A stretch of 64,000 bases of DNA from positions 186,001 to 250,000 of the forward strand of contig NZ_BMIF01000007.1 of the NCBI RefSeq assembly GCF_014641695.1, in the 5' to 3' direction. The stretch is from Nitratireductor aestuarii (GTDB lineage: Bacteria; Pseudomonadota; Alphaproteobacteria; Rhizobiales; Rhizobiaceae). Below, piece by piece: positions 46,805 to 55,049 of the stretch. How positions within the stretch are numbered: the first letter of the stretch is position 1; each line of letters opens with the position of its first letter. The notes below the pieces were generated by a model. The model worked only from the letters and a program-made list of their open reading frames with translations. It had not been told where the DNA came from and ran no database searches. The translations under genes were made by a program, and so were the position numbers.

Positions 46805-48511
46805 TCAGCTGATGACGCGGTTCGCCGCCGAGACCACAGCTTCCAGCGACGCGGTCACGATGTTGGTGTTGATGCCAACGCCGAAGAGCTTGCCGTTCGG
46901 ATGCTCGACTTCCATGTAGCAGATCGCGGCAGCGTCAGCACCCTTCTGCAGTGAGTGCTCGGAGTAGTCGACAACCGTCATCGGGATGCCGACGTACTGC
47001 GAAAGCGCATTGACGAAGCCGTCGATCGGGCCGGTGCCATGGCCGGAGATCTTCACTTCCTTGCCATTGTCCAGAATGTGAGCCTCAACGACGCGACGAC
47101 CCCTCACCTCGGTGTCCGGGAAGGTCTGATGATCCACGAACTTCAGGCGACCGCTCGGCTGCTTGACGTAGAGATCCAGGAAGCGCTCGTAGATCTGGCG
47201 CGACGGCAGTTCCTTGCCCTCGGCGTCGGCGATCGCCTGGATATCTTCGCGGAATTCGATCTGCAGGTTGCGCGGCAGGTTCAGACCGTAGTCAGCCTGC
47301 AGGATGTAAGCGATGCCGCCTTTGCCAGACTGCGAGTTGATGCGGATGATCGCCTCGTAGGTGCGGCCAACGTCCTGCGGATCAATCGGCAGGTACGGAA
47401 CTTCCCACTGCTCCTTGTTGGAGGTGGAGATCGCCTTCATCCCCTTGTTGATCGCGTCCTGGTGCGATCCGGAGAATGCCGTGTAGACCAGTTCGCCAAC
47501 ATAGGGGTGACGCTCGGGGATCCGCAGCTGGTTGGAGTACTCGTAGACTTCCTTCATCCGGTTGATGTCGCGGCAGTCGAGCTCAGGATCCACGCCCTGC
47601 GTGTACATGTTCAGGGCCAGCGTGACGATGTCGACGTTGCCAGTGCGCTCGCCGTTGCCGAACAATGTGCCTTCCACGCGGTCCGCGCCTGCCATCAGGG
47701 CGAGCTCGGTCGCGGCAACGCCCGTGCCACGGTCATTATGCGGATGCACCGACATGATGACGGAGTCGCGACGGTCGATGTTGCGGCACATCCATTCGAT
47801 CTGATCGGCATAGATGTTCGGTGTCGACATCTCGACCGTCGCCGGCAGGTTGAGGATCAGCTTGTTCTCGGGCGTCGGATTGATGATCTCGATAACAGCG
47901 TTGCTGATCTCCAGCGCCACCTCGAGCTCGGTACCAGTAAAGCTCTCCGGCGAATATTCGAAGCGGTAGCCACCGCCGGCCTTGGCGGCCATGTCGGTGA
48001 TCATCTTGGCTGCATCAGTGGCGATTTCCTTGATGCCGGCCACGTCCTTGGCGAAAACAACGCGACGCTGCAACTCGCTCGTGGAGTTGTAGAAATGCAC
48101 GATGGGGTTCTTCGCGCCTTCCAGAGCCTCAAAGGTCTGGGTGATCAGCTCCGGGCGGCACTGGACCAGCACCTGGAGCGAGACATCGTCCGGCACATTG
48201 GCTTCTTCGATGCACCAGCGGGCAAAGTCGAAGTCAGTCTGCGAGGCAGACGGGAAGCCGATTTCGATTTCCTTGAAGCCCATGTCGAGCAGCAGCGCGA
48301 ACATGCGAGCCTTGCGGTCGTGTCCCATGGGATCAACCAGGGCCTGATTGCCGTCGCGCAGATCAACCGAACACCAGATCGGCGCCTTTTCGATGCGCTT
48401 CGAGGGCCAGGTGCGATCCGGCAGGTTTACGAACGGATAGGGCTGGTACTTGCGGCTTGCATCGTCCATCCCCTTACGACCGAACTGGGGATGCTGGTTC
48501 TTCACGTCCAT
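46805..48511 (-). CDS. leuA: 2-isopropylmalate synthase (long form)
   Basis: A 568-residue DRE-TIM enzyme condensing acetyl-CoA with 2-oxoisovalerate, the first step of leucine synthesis. Active-site blocks: CSVDLRDGNQALVDP (R and D), HFYNSTSELQRRVVF, HPHNDRGTGVAATELALMAG (metal-binding His pair). The C-terminal allosteric domain (leucine feedback) begins near 435 and ends LEAVVSAANRVIS. Preceded by a 38-codon leucine-rich leader and hairpins, so attenuation as well as feedback control is likely. Monocistronic. Confidence 0.96.
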   Translation of the reverse strand: MDVKNQHPQFGRKGMDDASRKYQPYPFVNLPDRTWPSKRIEKAPIWCSVDLRDGNQALVDPMGHDRKARMFALLLDMGFKEIEIGFPSASQTDFDFARWCIEEANVPDDVSLQVLVQCRPELITQTFEALEGAKNPIVHFYNSTSELQRRVVFAKDVAGIKEIATDAAKMITDMAAKAGGGYRFEYSPESFTGTELEVALEISNAVIEIINPTPENKLILNLPATVEMSTPNIYADQIEWMCRNIDRRDSVIMSVHPHNDRGTGVAATELALMAGADRVEGTLFGNGERTGNVDIVTLALNMYTQGVDPELDCRDINRMKEVYEYSNQLRIPERHPYVGELVYTAFSGSHQDAINKGMKAISTSNKEQWEVPYLPIDPQDVGRTYEAIIRINSQSGKGGIAYILQADYGLNLPRNLQIEFREDIQAIADAEGKELPSRQIYERFLDLYVKQPSGRLKFVDHQTFPDTEVRGRRVVEAHILDNGKEVKISGHGTGPIDGFVNALSQYVGIPMTVVDYSEHSLQKGADAAAICYMEVEHPNGKLFGVGINTNIVTASLEAVVSAANRVIS

Positions 48512-48526
48512 TTAGCTTCACTCCTG

Positions 48527-48542
48527 GCGGGTACTCACCCGC
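48527..48542 (-). promoter_or_regulatory. Small hairpin just before the leuA ribosome site
   Basis: GCGGGT-GAGT-ACCCGC on the minus strand, adjoining AGGAGTG. It may modulate access to the ribosome site or be the last element of the leader. Confidence 0.45.
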
Positions 48543-48575
48543 GTCTCCAAATCTGCAATAGCTTTGATGATTCGA

Positions 48576-48638
48576 TGAAGGAGCGTTGCCACACCGGCGT
48601 TCGATCGCCGGGCGCTCCTTCAGCGGACCCGGCGATCG
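48576..48638 (-). promoter_or_regulatory. Mutually exclusive stems in the leuA leader (attenuator region)
   Basis: Four segments in order along the transcript: A (48638-48628), B (48622-48613), C (48612-48602), D (48585-48576). A and C pair over 11 bases (CGATCGCCGGG/CCCGGCGATCG) and B and D over 10 (TGAAGGAGCG/CGCTCCTTCA); the two pairings interleave. Segment A overlaps the last codons of the leader and B its stop, so ribosome position would choose between them. No U-run follows either stem, so the mechanism (Rho, translation, or other) is open. Confidence 0.6.
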
Positions 48639-48736
48639 CCGATAAGGCCGAGAAGAAGCGGAGAAAGCAGGAACGTGGCTGCAGCAGTTGTTGCGGCAGC
48701 AGGAGAGAACCCGTCTTTGCGATCCTGAATAATCAT
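48620..48736 (-). CDS. leuL: Leucine-rich leader peptide of leuA, probably leaderless
   Basis: A 38-codon frame starting ATG at 48736 and ending TGA at 48620-48622. The peptide has a dense Leu run in its second half (codons 23-31: L-L-S-P-L-L-L-G-L), six Leu among nine, then IGDRRVR. There is no ribosome site; the ATG would be the first transcribed bases of the promoter at 48743-48771. This copies the arrangement of the rhizobial trpL leader. Too short for routine gene calling. Function: leucine sensing by ribosome stalling, by analogy. Confidence 0.65.
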   Translation of the reverse strand: MIIQDRKDGFSPAAATTAAATFLLSPLLLGLIGDRRVR

Positions 48737-48742
48737 GGAAGT

Positions 48743-48771
48743 TTGATAGCGAAGCGAATTGTCAGACGCAA
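48743..48771 (-). promoter_or_regulatory. Promoter for the leuL-leuA transcript
   Basis: TTGCGT (48771-48766), 17-base spacer, TATCAA (48748-48743), then ACTTCC and the ATG of the leader. The spacing puts the start of transcription at the ATG. Confidence 0.55.
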
Positions 48772-48853
48772 GTTTTTTTCGCTAGCCTGGTGAAGCCTGA
48801 TCACCTCAGAATGCGGAGCGGCAGGAGCATGCGAACCTCACCCCTGCGTAGCT

Positions 48854-49093
48854 TCAAACGTCCGCATGGTGAGCTGCAGTCCTGGCAGCCTGACGTTTCC
48901 TGACAGCTTCAGCCTTGCGGTGGGCTTGTAGCGTTTCGAGCAGATCTGCGCGTTCTTTCTCGAGAGTATCCAGGTTGGCGTATATGCGCCGGAACTCACG
49001 GCGATGGCGTAGCAACACCACACGGAAAAAACAGAGCACGCCGACAAGGAACAGGAGTTGAATGACAAAATATTCCCATCCCTGAGGCATCAT
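48854..49093 (-). CDS. Small protein with one membrane segment and a basic coiled coil
   Basis: A 79-residue protein: MMPQGWEYFVIQLLFLVGVLCFFRVVLL is the membrane segment, followed by about 50 residues of charged coiled coil (RREFRRIYANLDTLEKERADLLETLQAHRKAEAVRKRQAAR). Its ATG overlaps the stop of the gene upstream by 4 bases. No family recognised; pairing with the upstream membrane protein suggests a small complex. Confidence 0.7.
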   Translation of the reverse strand: MMPQGWEYFVIQLLFLVGVLCFFRVVLLRHRREFRRIYANLDTLEKERADLLETLQAHRKAEAVRKRQAARTAAHHADV

Positions 49094-49410
49094 CCTGCTC
49101 CGTTTCGATAGCCGAAAGCCGCTTCGATCTCATTCTCCGCCCAGAAATATAGCAACGCGGGCGTAGCCAGGCAAATCAACACACTGACAAGGATGAGCCC
49201 GACGCTCACCTGAAGCTCCCCGAAGAACCAACCGAGGATCGGGGCCACCACTCCGCCTGCGAAAATTGCAGATCCACATCCTGCGAGGAACGTTGTGAAA
49301 GTCTTTGCAACTTCTATTCTCGCCTCCAGCCAACGCCGCTCTGCCTCTATCTCCGCTTCTGCGGCAGCCAACGCTTTCACCGCAGCATCCAGATTCGTTG
49401 GTTCGCTCAT
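49090..49410 (-). CDS. Small protein with two membrane segments
   Basis: A 106-residue protein. An N-terminal amphipathic stretch (DAAVKALAAAEAEIEAERRWLEARIEVAK) leads to two membrane segments (TFLAGCGSAIFAGGVVAPILGWFF and VGLILVSVLICLATPALLYFWA). Cotranslated with the 79-residue coiled-coil protein. No family recognised. Confidence 0.7.
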   Translation of the reverse strand: MSEPTNLDAAVKALAAAEAEIEAERRWLEARIEVAKTFTTFLAGCGSAIFAGGVVAPILGWFFGELQVSVGLILVSVLICLATPALLYFWAENEIEAAFGYRNGAG

Positions 49411-49580
49411 GATGCGCCCCTCCCCGGTGGAGACTAGCCGGAGGTTGTGTCGACACGCAACTGTCGGTTGATTTTCACAACATTCAGACTTGCCGATGTC
49501 GGATTGCTGGGATCAAGATCGTCCTGAGGTGGAAGTTCATTCTGATAGCTTTGGACGTTTGAACGGATCAGGAGGAAAAA

Positions 49581-49982
49581 ATGCAGTTCATGATGCTGAT
49601 GATCCCGGGTGGTTATGAAAATGCCGAGCCAGGAACCATGCCGCCTGCAGACGGCGTCGACGCAATGATGAAATATAACGAGGAACTGCAGAAGGCGGGG
49701 ATCCTCAAGGATCTCAACGGGCTGCATCCGCCATCAATGGGCGCCCGCGTGTCCTTCGCAACCGGCTCGCCGGTTGTCACGGATGGACCATTCGCAGAGG
49801 TCAAGGAGGTGCTCGGCGGCTACTGGGTGATCGAAGTGGGTTCTCTGCAGGAAGCAATCGAATGGGCGAAAAAGTGCCCGGCGAGTCCTAACGAGACCAT
49901 TGAGATCCGCCAGATCATGGGCGAAGAAGACTTCTCAGAAGAAATTCGTAAGGTTGTGCGGAAGTATCCGGACGTGATGTGA
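49581..49982 (+). CDS. YciI family protein
   Basis: A 133-residue YCII-domain protein: MQFMMLMIPGGYENAEPGTMPPADGVDAMMKYNEELQKAGILKDLNGLHPP, VTDGPFAEVKEVLGGYWVIEVGSLQEAIEWAKKCP, and the C-terminal EIRQIMGEEDF. The fold is a ferredoxin-like dimer with a conserved His-Asp pair in the wider family; function is unknown. A strong AGGAGG precedes the ATG. A large palindrome lies 41 bases downstream. Confidence 0.9.
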   Translation: MQFMMLMIPGGYENAEPGTMPPADGVDAMMKYNEELQKAGILKDLNGLHPPSMGARVSFATGSPVVTDGPFAEVKEVLGGYWVIEVGSLQEAIEWAKKCPASPNETIEIRQIMGEEDFSEEIRKVVRKYPDVM

Positions 49983-50022
49983 GGCTCAGCCTCAAATATT
50001 GCACGCGCTCAAGGAATCTGTA

Positions 50023-50060
50023 CATCATTTTGAGCCCGCTTCAGCGGGCTCAAAATGATG
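50023..50060. repeat. Perfect 18-base palindrome before the PD-(D/E)XK-like gene
   Basis: CATCATTTTGAGCCCGCT and its perfect complement, separated by TC only. No U-run follows on either strand, so it is not a standard terminator. It ends 9 bases before the start codon at 50070, and the GGGAGG ribosome site of that gene lies immediately after it. Confidence 0.8.
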
Positions 50061-50069
50061 GGGAGGCTA

Positions 50070-50504
50070 ATGCCAAAAACTGAGCAAGGTGTTGTAGATG
50101 CGGTTGAGATTTGGCTGAACAACAACGGCTTCAAGGACATCAAAGCTCTTCCAGCAGGAAAGCGTGGCTATGACATAAAGGCTCAAAACCTGAAGACTGG
50201 AGAGCGCTGGTTGATCGAAGCAAAGGGCGGCGCGCACGATGGATCCGATACTTCCAATGCATCATGGGGAAGAGTTGGAGCAGCTTTCGAAATGGCAGCT
50301 GGCTGGAGGTTCGAGAAAGGGATTGAAGCAGAGCGATTCGCCATTGCCGTCCCAAAATCTAAGTGGTTCGACCGGCACCTGGACCGTATCCGTCCCGCAC
50401 TCAGGTATCTTGGAATATCGACATTCCAAGTATCCGATGACGGAACGGTGGAATTTATCGACAATCAGCCTTCTCAAGTGGTGCCCCACGCCGTAACGGC
50501 GTGA
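50070..50504 (+). CDS. Putative PD-(D/E)XK nuclease-fold protein
   Basis: A 144-residue protein. The segment AGKRGYDIKAQNLKTGERWLIEAKGG has the PD-(D/E)XK pattern (Asp in GYD, then E-A-K 15 residues on, preceded by a hydrophobic strand) as in Mrr/DUF3883-like restriction nucleases. The rest has FAIAVPKSKWFDRHLDRIRPALRYLGI. No DNA-binding domain is visible. The start MPKTEQGV is chosen because GGGAGG lies just upstream; ATGs inside the palindrome would add 5 residues. Base content is lower than neighbours. Nuclease activity is an inference. Confidence 0.7.
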   Translation: MPKTEQGVVDAVEIWLNNNGFKDIKALPAGKRGYDIKAQNLKTGERWLIEAKGGAHDGSDTSNASWGRVGAAFEMAAGWRFEKGIEAERFAIAVPKSKWFDRHLDRIRPALRYLGISTFQVSDDGTVEFIDNQPSQVVPHAVTA

Positions 50505-50510
50505 GGGTGG

Positions 50511-51389
50511 CTAGACGTGCTTCGCCTTGTATTCAGGCTCGACGTGTATCGTCACCCGTGCGCCCGGCAGCTGGTCCTCAAGAGTGTCCTCGATACGATC
50601 GCAGATGTCGTGGGATTCCTCCACGGTCATGTCCGACGGGACAACAAGGTGGAACTCGATGAACCGAGCGCGACCGGCTTCACGCGTCCTGAGGTCGTGA
50701 AATTCGAGGGCCCCCGCACTCGTCTCGCGGATTATGCGCTCGACCAGTTCACGATCTTCAGGTTCCATGGCCGCGTCCATCAGGCCCTGGATCGATGACA
50801 TGACGATCCGCGATCCATGGACGACAATGCTGACCGCCATGACAATGGCGAGGACCGGGTCAAGCCACAACCACCCGGTCAAAAGCGCCAGCATCAGGCC
50901 TGCGATGACGCCGACTGAGGTGAAAACGTCAGTCCAGAGATGACGCCCGTCGGCAACGAGCGCCGGCGAACGCGCCTTGCGACCCAACCGTATCAGCACA
51001 GAGCCCCAAATCCCGTTGGCTGCGCTCGCGAGAACACTCATCGCAATTCCGTAGAGCGGCGCATCAAGGGTACGTGGGTTGTTGAAGGCTTCGATCGCCT
51101 CGCGAGCAATCAGCACCGCCGCGATCAGGATGAGAATGCCTTCGATGACAGCGGAGATATACTCAGCCTTGAAGTGGCCGAACGGATGGGAATCGTCAGC
51201 CGGCTTCGCTGCCAAACGGATGGCATAGAATACCATCAGCGAGGCCACGACGTTGACGATCGATTCCAGCGCGTCCGAGAGGAGCGCCACGGAACCCGTG
51301 AGCTGCCAGGCCAGCACTTTCAGCGCGAGGACCGCAACCCCAACAAATATCGTCCAGAAGGACAGGCGACGAACCGTCCTGGCTGACAT
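50511..51389 (-). CDS. Cation diffusion facilitator transporter
   Basis: A 292-residue CDF (FieF/YiiP-type) zinc or iron exporter. Six membrane segments in about 10-210; the metal site D-x3-D pattern shows in LLSDALESIVNVVASLMV and the DDSHPFGHFKAEYIS stretch. A C-terminal metallochaperone-like domain ends HVEPEYKAKHV. Metal preference cannot be read from the sequence alone. Monocistronic and convergent with the 144-residue gene. Confidence 0.9.
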   Translation of the reverse strand: MSARTVRRLSFWTIFVGVAVLALKVLAWQLTGSVALLSDALESIVNVVASLMVFYAIRLAAKPADDSHPFGHFKAEYISAVIEGILILIAAVLIAREAIEAFNNPRTLDAPLYGIAMSVLASAANGIWGSVLIRLGRKARSPALVADGRHLWTDVFTSVGVIAGLMLALLTGWLWLDPVLAIVMAVSIVVHGSRIVMSSIQGLMDAAMEPEDRELVERIIRETSAGALEFHDLRTREAGRARFIEFHLVVPSDMTVEESHDICDRIEDTLEDQLPGARVTIHVEPEYKAKHV

Positions 51390-51585
51390 TTAGCACTGTC
51401 CTTCTTCTATTCCACGGAACTGGGGCCCGCTAAGACCGCGGGGGCGTTTTCTGTGTTTAACAGATTCCTGAAAGATCGGGCTTCTAAACGTCACACACTG
51501 AACGCGCAACCCCAAATAATGAAGGCGACCCCGGCGAAATCTGCAAGGCTCACTGCAGATCCACCAGGGCCGCCTCTTATCAGTC

Positions 51586-53778
51586 TCAGGCCGCCCGCAC
51601 CTTCACCTTGCGGGGTAGATGGGCCACCACATTCTCGATCATTCGCATGCCTGCATCATGACCGAGGGTCATGATCGACTCGGGATGGAACTGGACGGCA
51701 GCAATGGGCTCCTTGGCGTGCTCAATGCCCATGATGACACCATCGTCGGTCTCGGCCGTGATGTTGAATTCCTTCGGCAGCGACACCGGATCGGCAAAGA
51801 TCGAGTGGTAGCGACCGACAGTCACCTCCTGAGCGAGGCCAGAGAAGACAAGGCTCTTGTTGTCGACGCGGATGCGTGACGGCTTGCCGTGAACCGGCTC
51901 ATGCAGCTGACGCAGCTCGCCGCCATAGGCAACGGCAAGAGCCTGCAGGCCAAGACAGACACCGAAGATCGGCAGGTCGCGGCTGCGCGCCTTGCGGATG
52001 GTCGCCGTGCAGTCAAAATCCTGCGGCGAACCGGGTCCGGGCGAAAGCACCACCAGATCCGGCTGCAGGCGGTCGAACAGTTCCTCGGCAACAGGCGTGC
52101 GGACGGTCGTTACCTTCGCACCAGTCTGGCGGAAATAGTTCGCCAGCGTGTGGACAAAGGAGTCCTCGTGGTCGACCAGGAGGATGTTGACCCCCTCGCC
52201 TACGCGGTTGGCTGCGCGAGCCTCTGCCTTCACGTTGCTCTTGCCGGCATCACGGATAGCCGAAAGCATGGCGGAAGCCTTCAGCTCCGTCTCAGCTTCT
52301 TCCTCTGCTCCATCAGAATCCATCAGCAGAGTCGCACCGGCGCGGACTTCGGCAATACCATCCTTGATACGAATGGTGCGCAGCGTGAGCCCGGTGTTCA
52401 GATCGCCATTGAAGTGGACCATACCAACGGCACCGCCGTACCAGGCGCGCGGGCTCTTCTCGTGCTCTTCGATGAAGCGCATTGCCCATAGCTTCGGAGC
52501 GCCGGTCACGGTGACGGCCCAGGCGTGGCTCAGAAACGCGTCATACGCGTCCATACCTTCGCGCAGACGGCCCTCGATGTGGTCCACCGTGTGGATCAGG
52601 CGCGAATACATCTCGATCTGACGGCGACCGATCACGCGGACCGAACCTGGCTCGCAGACACGGCTCTTGTCGTTGCGGTCGACGTCGGAGCACATCGTGA
52701 GCTCGGCCTCGTCCTTCTTGGAATTCAAGAGCTTGAGGATCTGCTCGGAATCGGCAATCGCATCCTCGCCGCGCTTGATGGTGCCGGAAATCGGACAGGT
52801 CTCAACGCGCCGACCATTGACGCGGACGAACATCTCCGGCGATGCGCCGATCAGGTATTCATTTTCACCCAGGTTGATGAAGAACGAATAGGGAGACGGG
52901 TTGATCTCCTTCAGACGGCGCGAGATTGCGGAAGGCTTGTTCTCGCAACGCTCGAAGAACATCTGGCCGGGCACGACCTCGAACAGATCGCCGCGTCGGA
53001 AGCTTTCCTTCGCCTTCTCGACCAGCTTCGCATATTCGCCCGGGCGATGGTCGCCACGTGGCGGGATCTGGTCAGACGGCGTGAAGGGCTGCTCCCTGAT
53101 CTCACGCGCAATGCCTTCAGTCGTGAAACCTTCGCCGGCGAACTCATAGCGGTCGCGCCATGCGGAGACATTGTAGTGGTCAACGACGAGGATCTCGTCA
53201 GGGATGTAGAGCACAACGTCCCGCTGGCTGGCGGGACGATCAAGGTGAAGCCTGACCGGGTCAAACTGGAAGGCGAGATCGTAGCCGAAGGCGCCGTAGA
53301 GGCCGAGATTGCTGTCGTTGTCAGTCCGGAAGAGATCGGTGATGGCGCGCAGGACGGTAAAGACGGAGGGAGCGCGGGAGCGTTCTTCTTCGGTGAGAAT
53401 GCCTTCCGGCTCGGCAACGGTGAGCTCGAACCTGGTGGAAGAGCGCGTGGAGATCGTGACGACCGGGAGAGCTTCGACTGCGCCGAGGAGCGCGGGAAGC
53501 ATCACCTCGCCTCGCCGGTTCAGCGCCTCGATCTTCATGGCGCGGCCACGGGAAGAGATGACTACCGGCGGATCGACAATCGCCGTGTCCCAGCGGGTAT
53601 AGCGGCCCGGATACTCGTAATTGGACGAGAACACCGCACCACGGCGGGTGTCGAGCGCGTCCACACAGGCATCGATCGCAGAGGCGTAGTCAACGCTGTG
53701 GCGCGACCGCAGGATGGTCACACCGCCTTTGGTTACAAAGCGCTCGGACCCATCCGGCAATACTTCAACAGTCATCAT
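51586..53778 (-). CDS. trpE(G): Fused anthranilate synthase (TrpE-TrpG)
   Basis: A 730-residue fusion making anthranilate from chorismate and glutamine. TrpE domain covers about 1-510 with the chorismate-binding blocks ([65 protein letters not shown]). The class I amidotransferase domain starts near 525 ([19 protein letters not shown]), with Cys 608 in GVCLGLQAL and the His-Glu pair at 698-700 (HPE). The fusion is typical of rhizobia. Controlled by the trpL attenuator immediately upstream. Confidence 0.97.
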   Translation of the reverse strand: MMTVEVLPDGSERFVTKGGVTILRSRHSVDYASAIDACVDALDTRRGAVFSSNYEYPGRYTRWDTAIVDPPVVISSRGRAMKIEALNRRGEVMLPALLGAVEALPVVTISTRSSTRFELTVAEPEGILTEEERSRAPSVFTVLRAITDLFRTDNDSNLGLYGAFGYDLAFQFDPVRLHLDRPASQRDVVLYIPDEILVVDHYNVSAWRDRYEFAGEGFTTEGIAREIREQPFTPSDQIPPRGDHRPGEYAKLVEKAKESFRRGDLFEVVPGQMFFERCENKPSAISRRLKEINPSPYSFFINLGENEYLIGASPEMFVRVNGRRVETCPISGTIKRGEDAIADSEQILKLLNSKKDEAELTMCSDVDRNDKSRVCEPGSVRVIGRRQIEMYSRLIHTVDHIEGRLREGMDAYDAFLSHAWAVTVTGAPKLWAMRFIEEHEKSPRAWYGGAVGMVHFNGDLNTGLTLRTIRIKDGIAEVRAGATLLMDSDGAEEEAETELKASAMLSAIRDAGKSNVKAEARAANRVGEGVNILLVDHEDSFVHTLANYFRQTGAKVTTVRTPVAEELFDRLQPDLVVLSPGPGSPQDFDCTATIRKARSRDLPIFGVCLGLQALAVAYGGELRQLHEPVHGKPSRIRVDNKSLVFSGLAQEVTVGRYHSIFADPVSLPKEFNITAETDDGVIMGIEHAKEPIAAVQFHPESIMTLGHDAGMRMIENVVAHLPRKVKVRAA

Positions 53779-53810
53779 GTTCTCCCTTCCTGTGGCGCTA
53801 CCAGGAAGCC

Positions 53811-53885
53811 GATAAGAAAATGGCCGCCTGGTTCAACACCAGCGGCCAGTCTTCTAAACGATGCGCAAACGATCGCGTGGCCGCT
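53811..53885 (-). promoter_or_regulatory. trp attenuator: antiterminator and terminator stems
   Basis: Terminator: TGGCCGC-TGGT and ACCAGGCGGCCA (53848-53838 and 53832-53821) with loop GTTGA, followed on the minus strand by TTTTCTTATC. Antiterminator: AGCGGCCAC at 53885-53877 pairs with GGCCGCT inside the terminator's 5' arm (53848-53841). Classical attenuation layout. Confidence 0.85.
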
Positions 53886-53887
53886 GT

Positions 53888-53932
53888 CTAGCGAGCCCAC
53901 CACCAACCAAGATTTGCGATCATCGTCTTCAT
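53888..53932 (-). CDS. trpL: trp leader peptide, leaderless start
   Basis: A 14-codon frame (MKTMIANLGWWWAR) with three consecutive Trp codons ending in TAG. It has no ribosome site and starts about 7 bases from the promoter -10, matching the leaderless trpL of Sinorhizobium, whose product peTrpL is [14 protein letters not shown]. Three Trp codons control the attenuator by ribosome stalling. Confidence 0.93.
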   Translation of the reverse strand: MKTMIANLGWWWAR

Positions 53933-53939
53933 GGCAAAA

Positions 53940-53968
53940 TCCATAGCTTCGATTGACCGCGCGCGCAA
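53940..53968 (-). promoter_or_regulatory. Promoter of trpL-trpE(G)
   Basis: TTGCGC (53968-53963), 17-base spacer, TATGGA (53945-53940), then TTTTGCC and the trpL ATG. Confidence 0.6.
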
Positions 53969-53987
53969 CAGATTTGAGCAGACGGAG

Positions 53988-54728
53988 CTACAGATCGCCA
54001 TTCTCGCGCTTCGACGCCCTCTGGAGGAAGGCAACCACCAGCCAGAGGAAACAGGCCCAGGCGATGCCCAGGGCCCAGCCAGCGATGACGTCGCTCGGCC
54101 AATGCACACCCAGGAAGATGCGGCTGACGCCCACCAGTAACGAGATCAGCACCGCCATGACCACCACATAGACACGCACCCGGAAATCCTGGAAGAAGCG
54201 CACCACGAGAGCGGCAAGCGTCAGATAGATCACCGTGCTCATCATCGCATGGCCGCTCGGGAAGCTTGCCGTGTGCACCGTATCAAGATGTTCGACCAGA
54301 TCCGGTCGGGGCCGGTCGTAGAACTGCTTCAACAGGTGCGAGATCAACCATCCGAACCAGACCGAGACAAAAGTGAAGAGGGCCGGACCGTAGCGGCGCG
54401 TGATCAGCAGCAGCCCCAGCACTGCAACCAGAGTTAGAATGATTACCGGGTAGCCGCCGAGCGCCGTAAACTCCACCATGGTCTCCTGCAGCCATGCCGG
54501 GCCCCGGATGGCGGCAGGGTTGGCGCTGTCGCGGAAAAGCAGGAGAAGCCACTCGTCAAACTCGCGGATTTCCCCTTCCGCGACCTCATCGGCGATCGCA
54601 AGAAATACATAGAGGCCAAAGGCCAGCAGGCCAAAAATGATGGCTGGCGCAAGTGCTTCCCTGCGGGCGATCATGCCCTTCAGCAGATGACGAAAGCGAT
54701 TTTCCCGCAACTCTTCCTTGTATCGCAT
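53988..54728 (-). CDS. PAP2-family membrane phosphatase
   Basis: A 246-residue membrane phosphatase of the PAP2/vanadium haloperoxidase superfamily. Three catalytic motifs are visible: KQFYDRPRPDL, ASFPSGHAMMS (SGH) and SRIFLGVHWPSDV (RxxLGVHxxxD). Six or so membrane segments. Substrate is a lipid phosphate, e.g. undecaprenyl diphosphate or phosphatidic acid; not distinguishable here. Its 3' end lies only 20 bases before the trp promoter. Confidence 0.92.
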   Translation of the reverse strand: MRYKEELRENRFRHLLKGMIARREALAPAIIFGLLAFGLYVFLAIADEVAEGEIREFDEWLLLLFRDSANPAAIRGPAWLQETMVEFTALGGYPVIILTLVAVLGLLLITRRYGPALFTFVSVWFGWLISHLLKQFYDRPRPDLVEHLDTVHTASFPSGHAMMSTVIYLTLAALVVRFFQDFRVRVYVVVMAVLISLLVGVSRIFLGVHWPSDVIAGWALGIAWACFLWLVVAFLQRASKRENGDL

Positions 54729-55049
54729 GCTTGCTGCTTGTACCTTTGCCCGAAAGATTTTTATCTGCCCGTCTTACCGTTGCATTATCCAGAAGAGTGT
54801 TGAAGCTATTCTTGACAAGAATGCCTTCGTGCACCACCTTGGCGACATGACTATGATTGCAATGCAGTATCAGTTCCGTTTCAGGGTGTGTCCGATCGCC
54901 GGACACTGACCCCGGGGTTCGGCGTGCGCCTCCGAACCACGGGGCGCATTTGGTAATCGCCGAAGTAACTGTAGCGGCAATTCCCATCTTCCCAACAGGC
55001 GCATCAATCCATTCCATTACCGGATGTTCCGGCATAGCGAGTCTAACTG
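54729..55049. other. Intergenic stretch of 321 bases with possible structured RNA
   Basis: No coding frame is convincing. The region around 54890-54945 can form two adjoining hairpins: GTGTCCG...CGGACAC and GGTTCGG...CCGAACC enclosed by CCCC...GGGG, the latter a 7-base stem with a 9-base loop. It also carries the promoters of PAP2 and rnk. A small RNA is possible. Confidence 0.4.

Noticed and set aside
46955-48793. 612-residue open frame on the plus strand
   Set aside because: It is the antisense of leuA and its leader; high GC makes long antisense frames common here, and leuA is certain.
50023-50060. Palindrome read as the terminator of the YciI gene
   Set aside because: No U-run on either strand after the stem; arms extend symmetrically into the AT flank.
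52525-53946. 473-residue open frame on the plus strand
   Set aside because: Antisense to trpE(G) and running through its attenuator; no family features.
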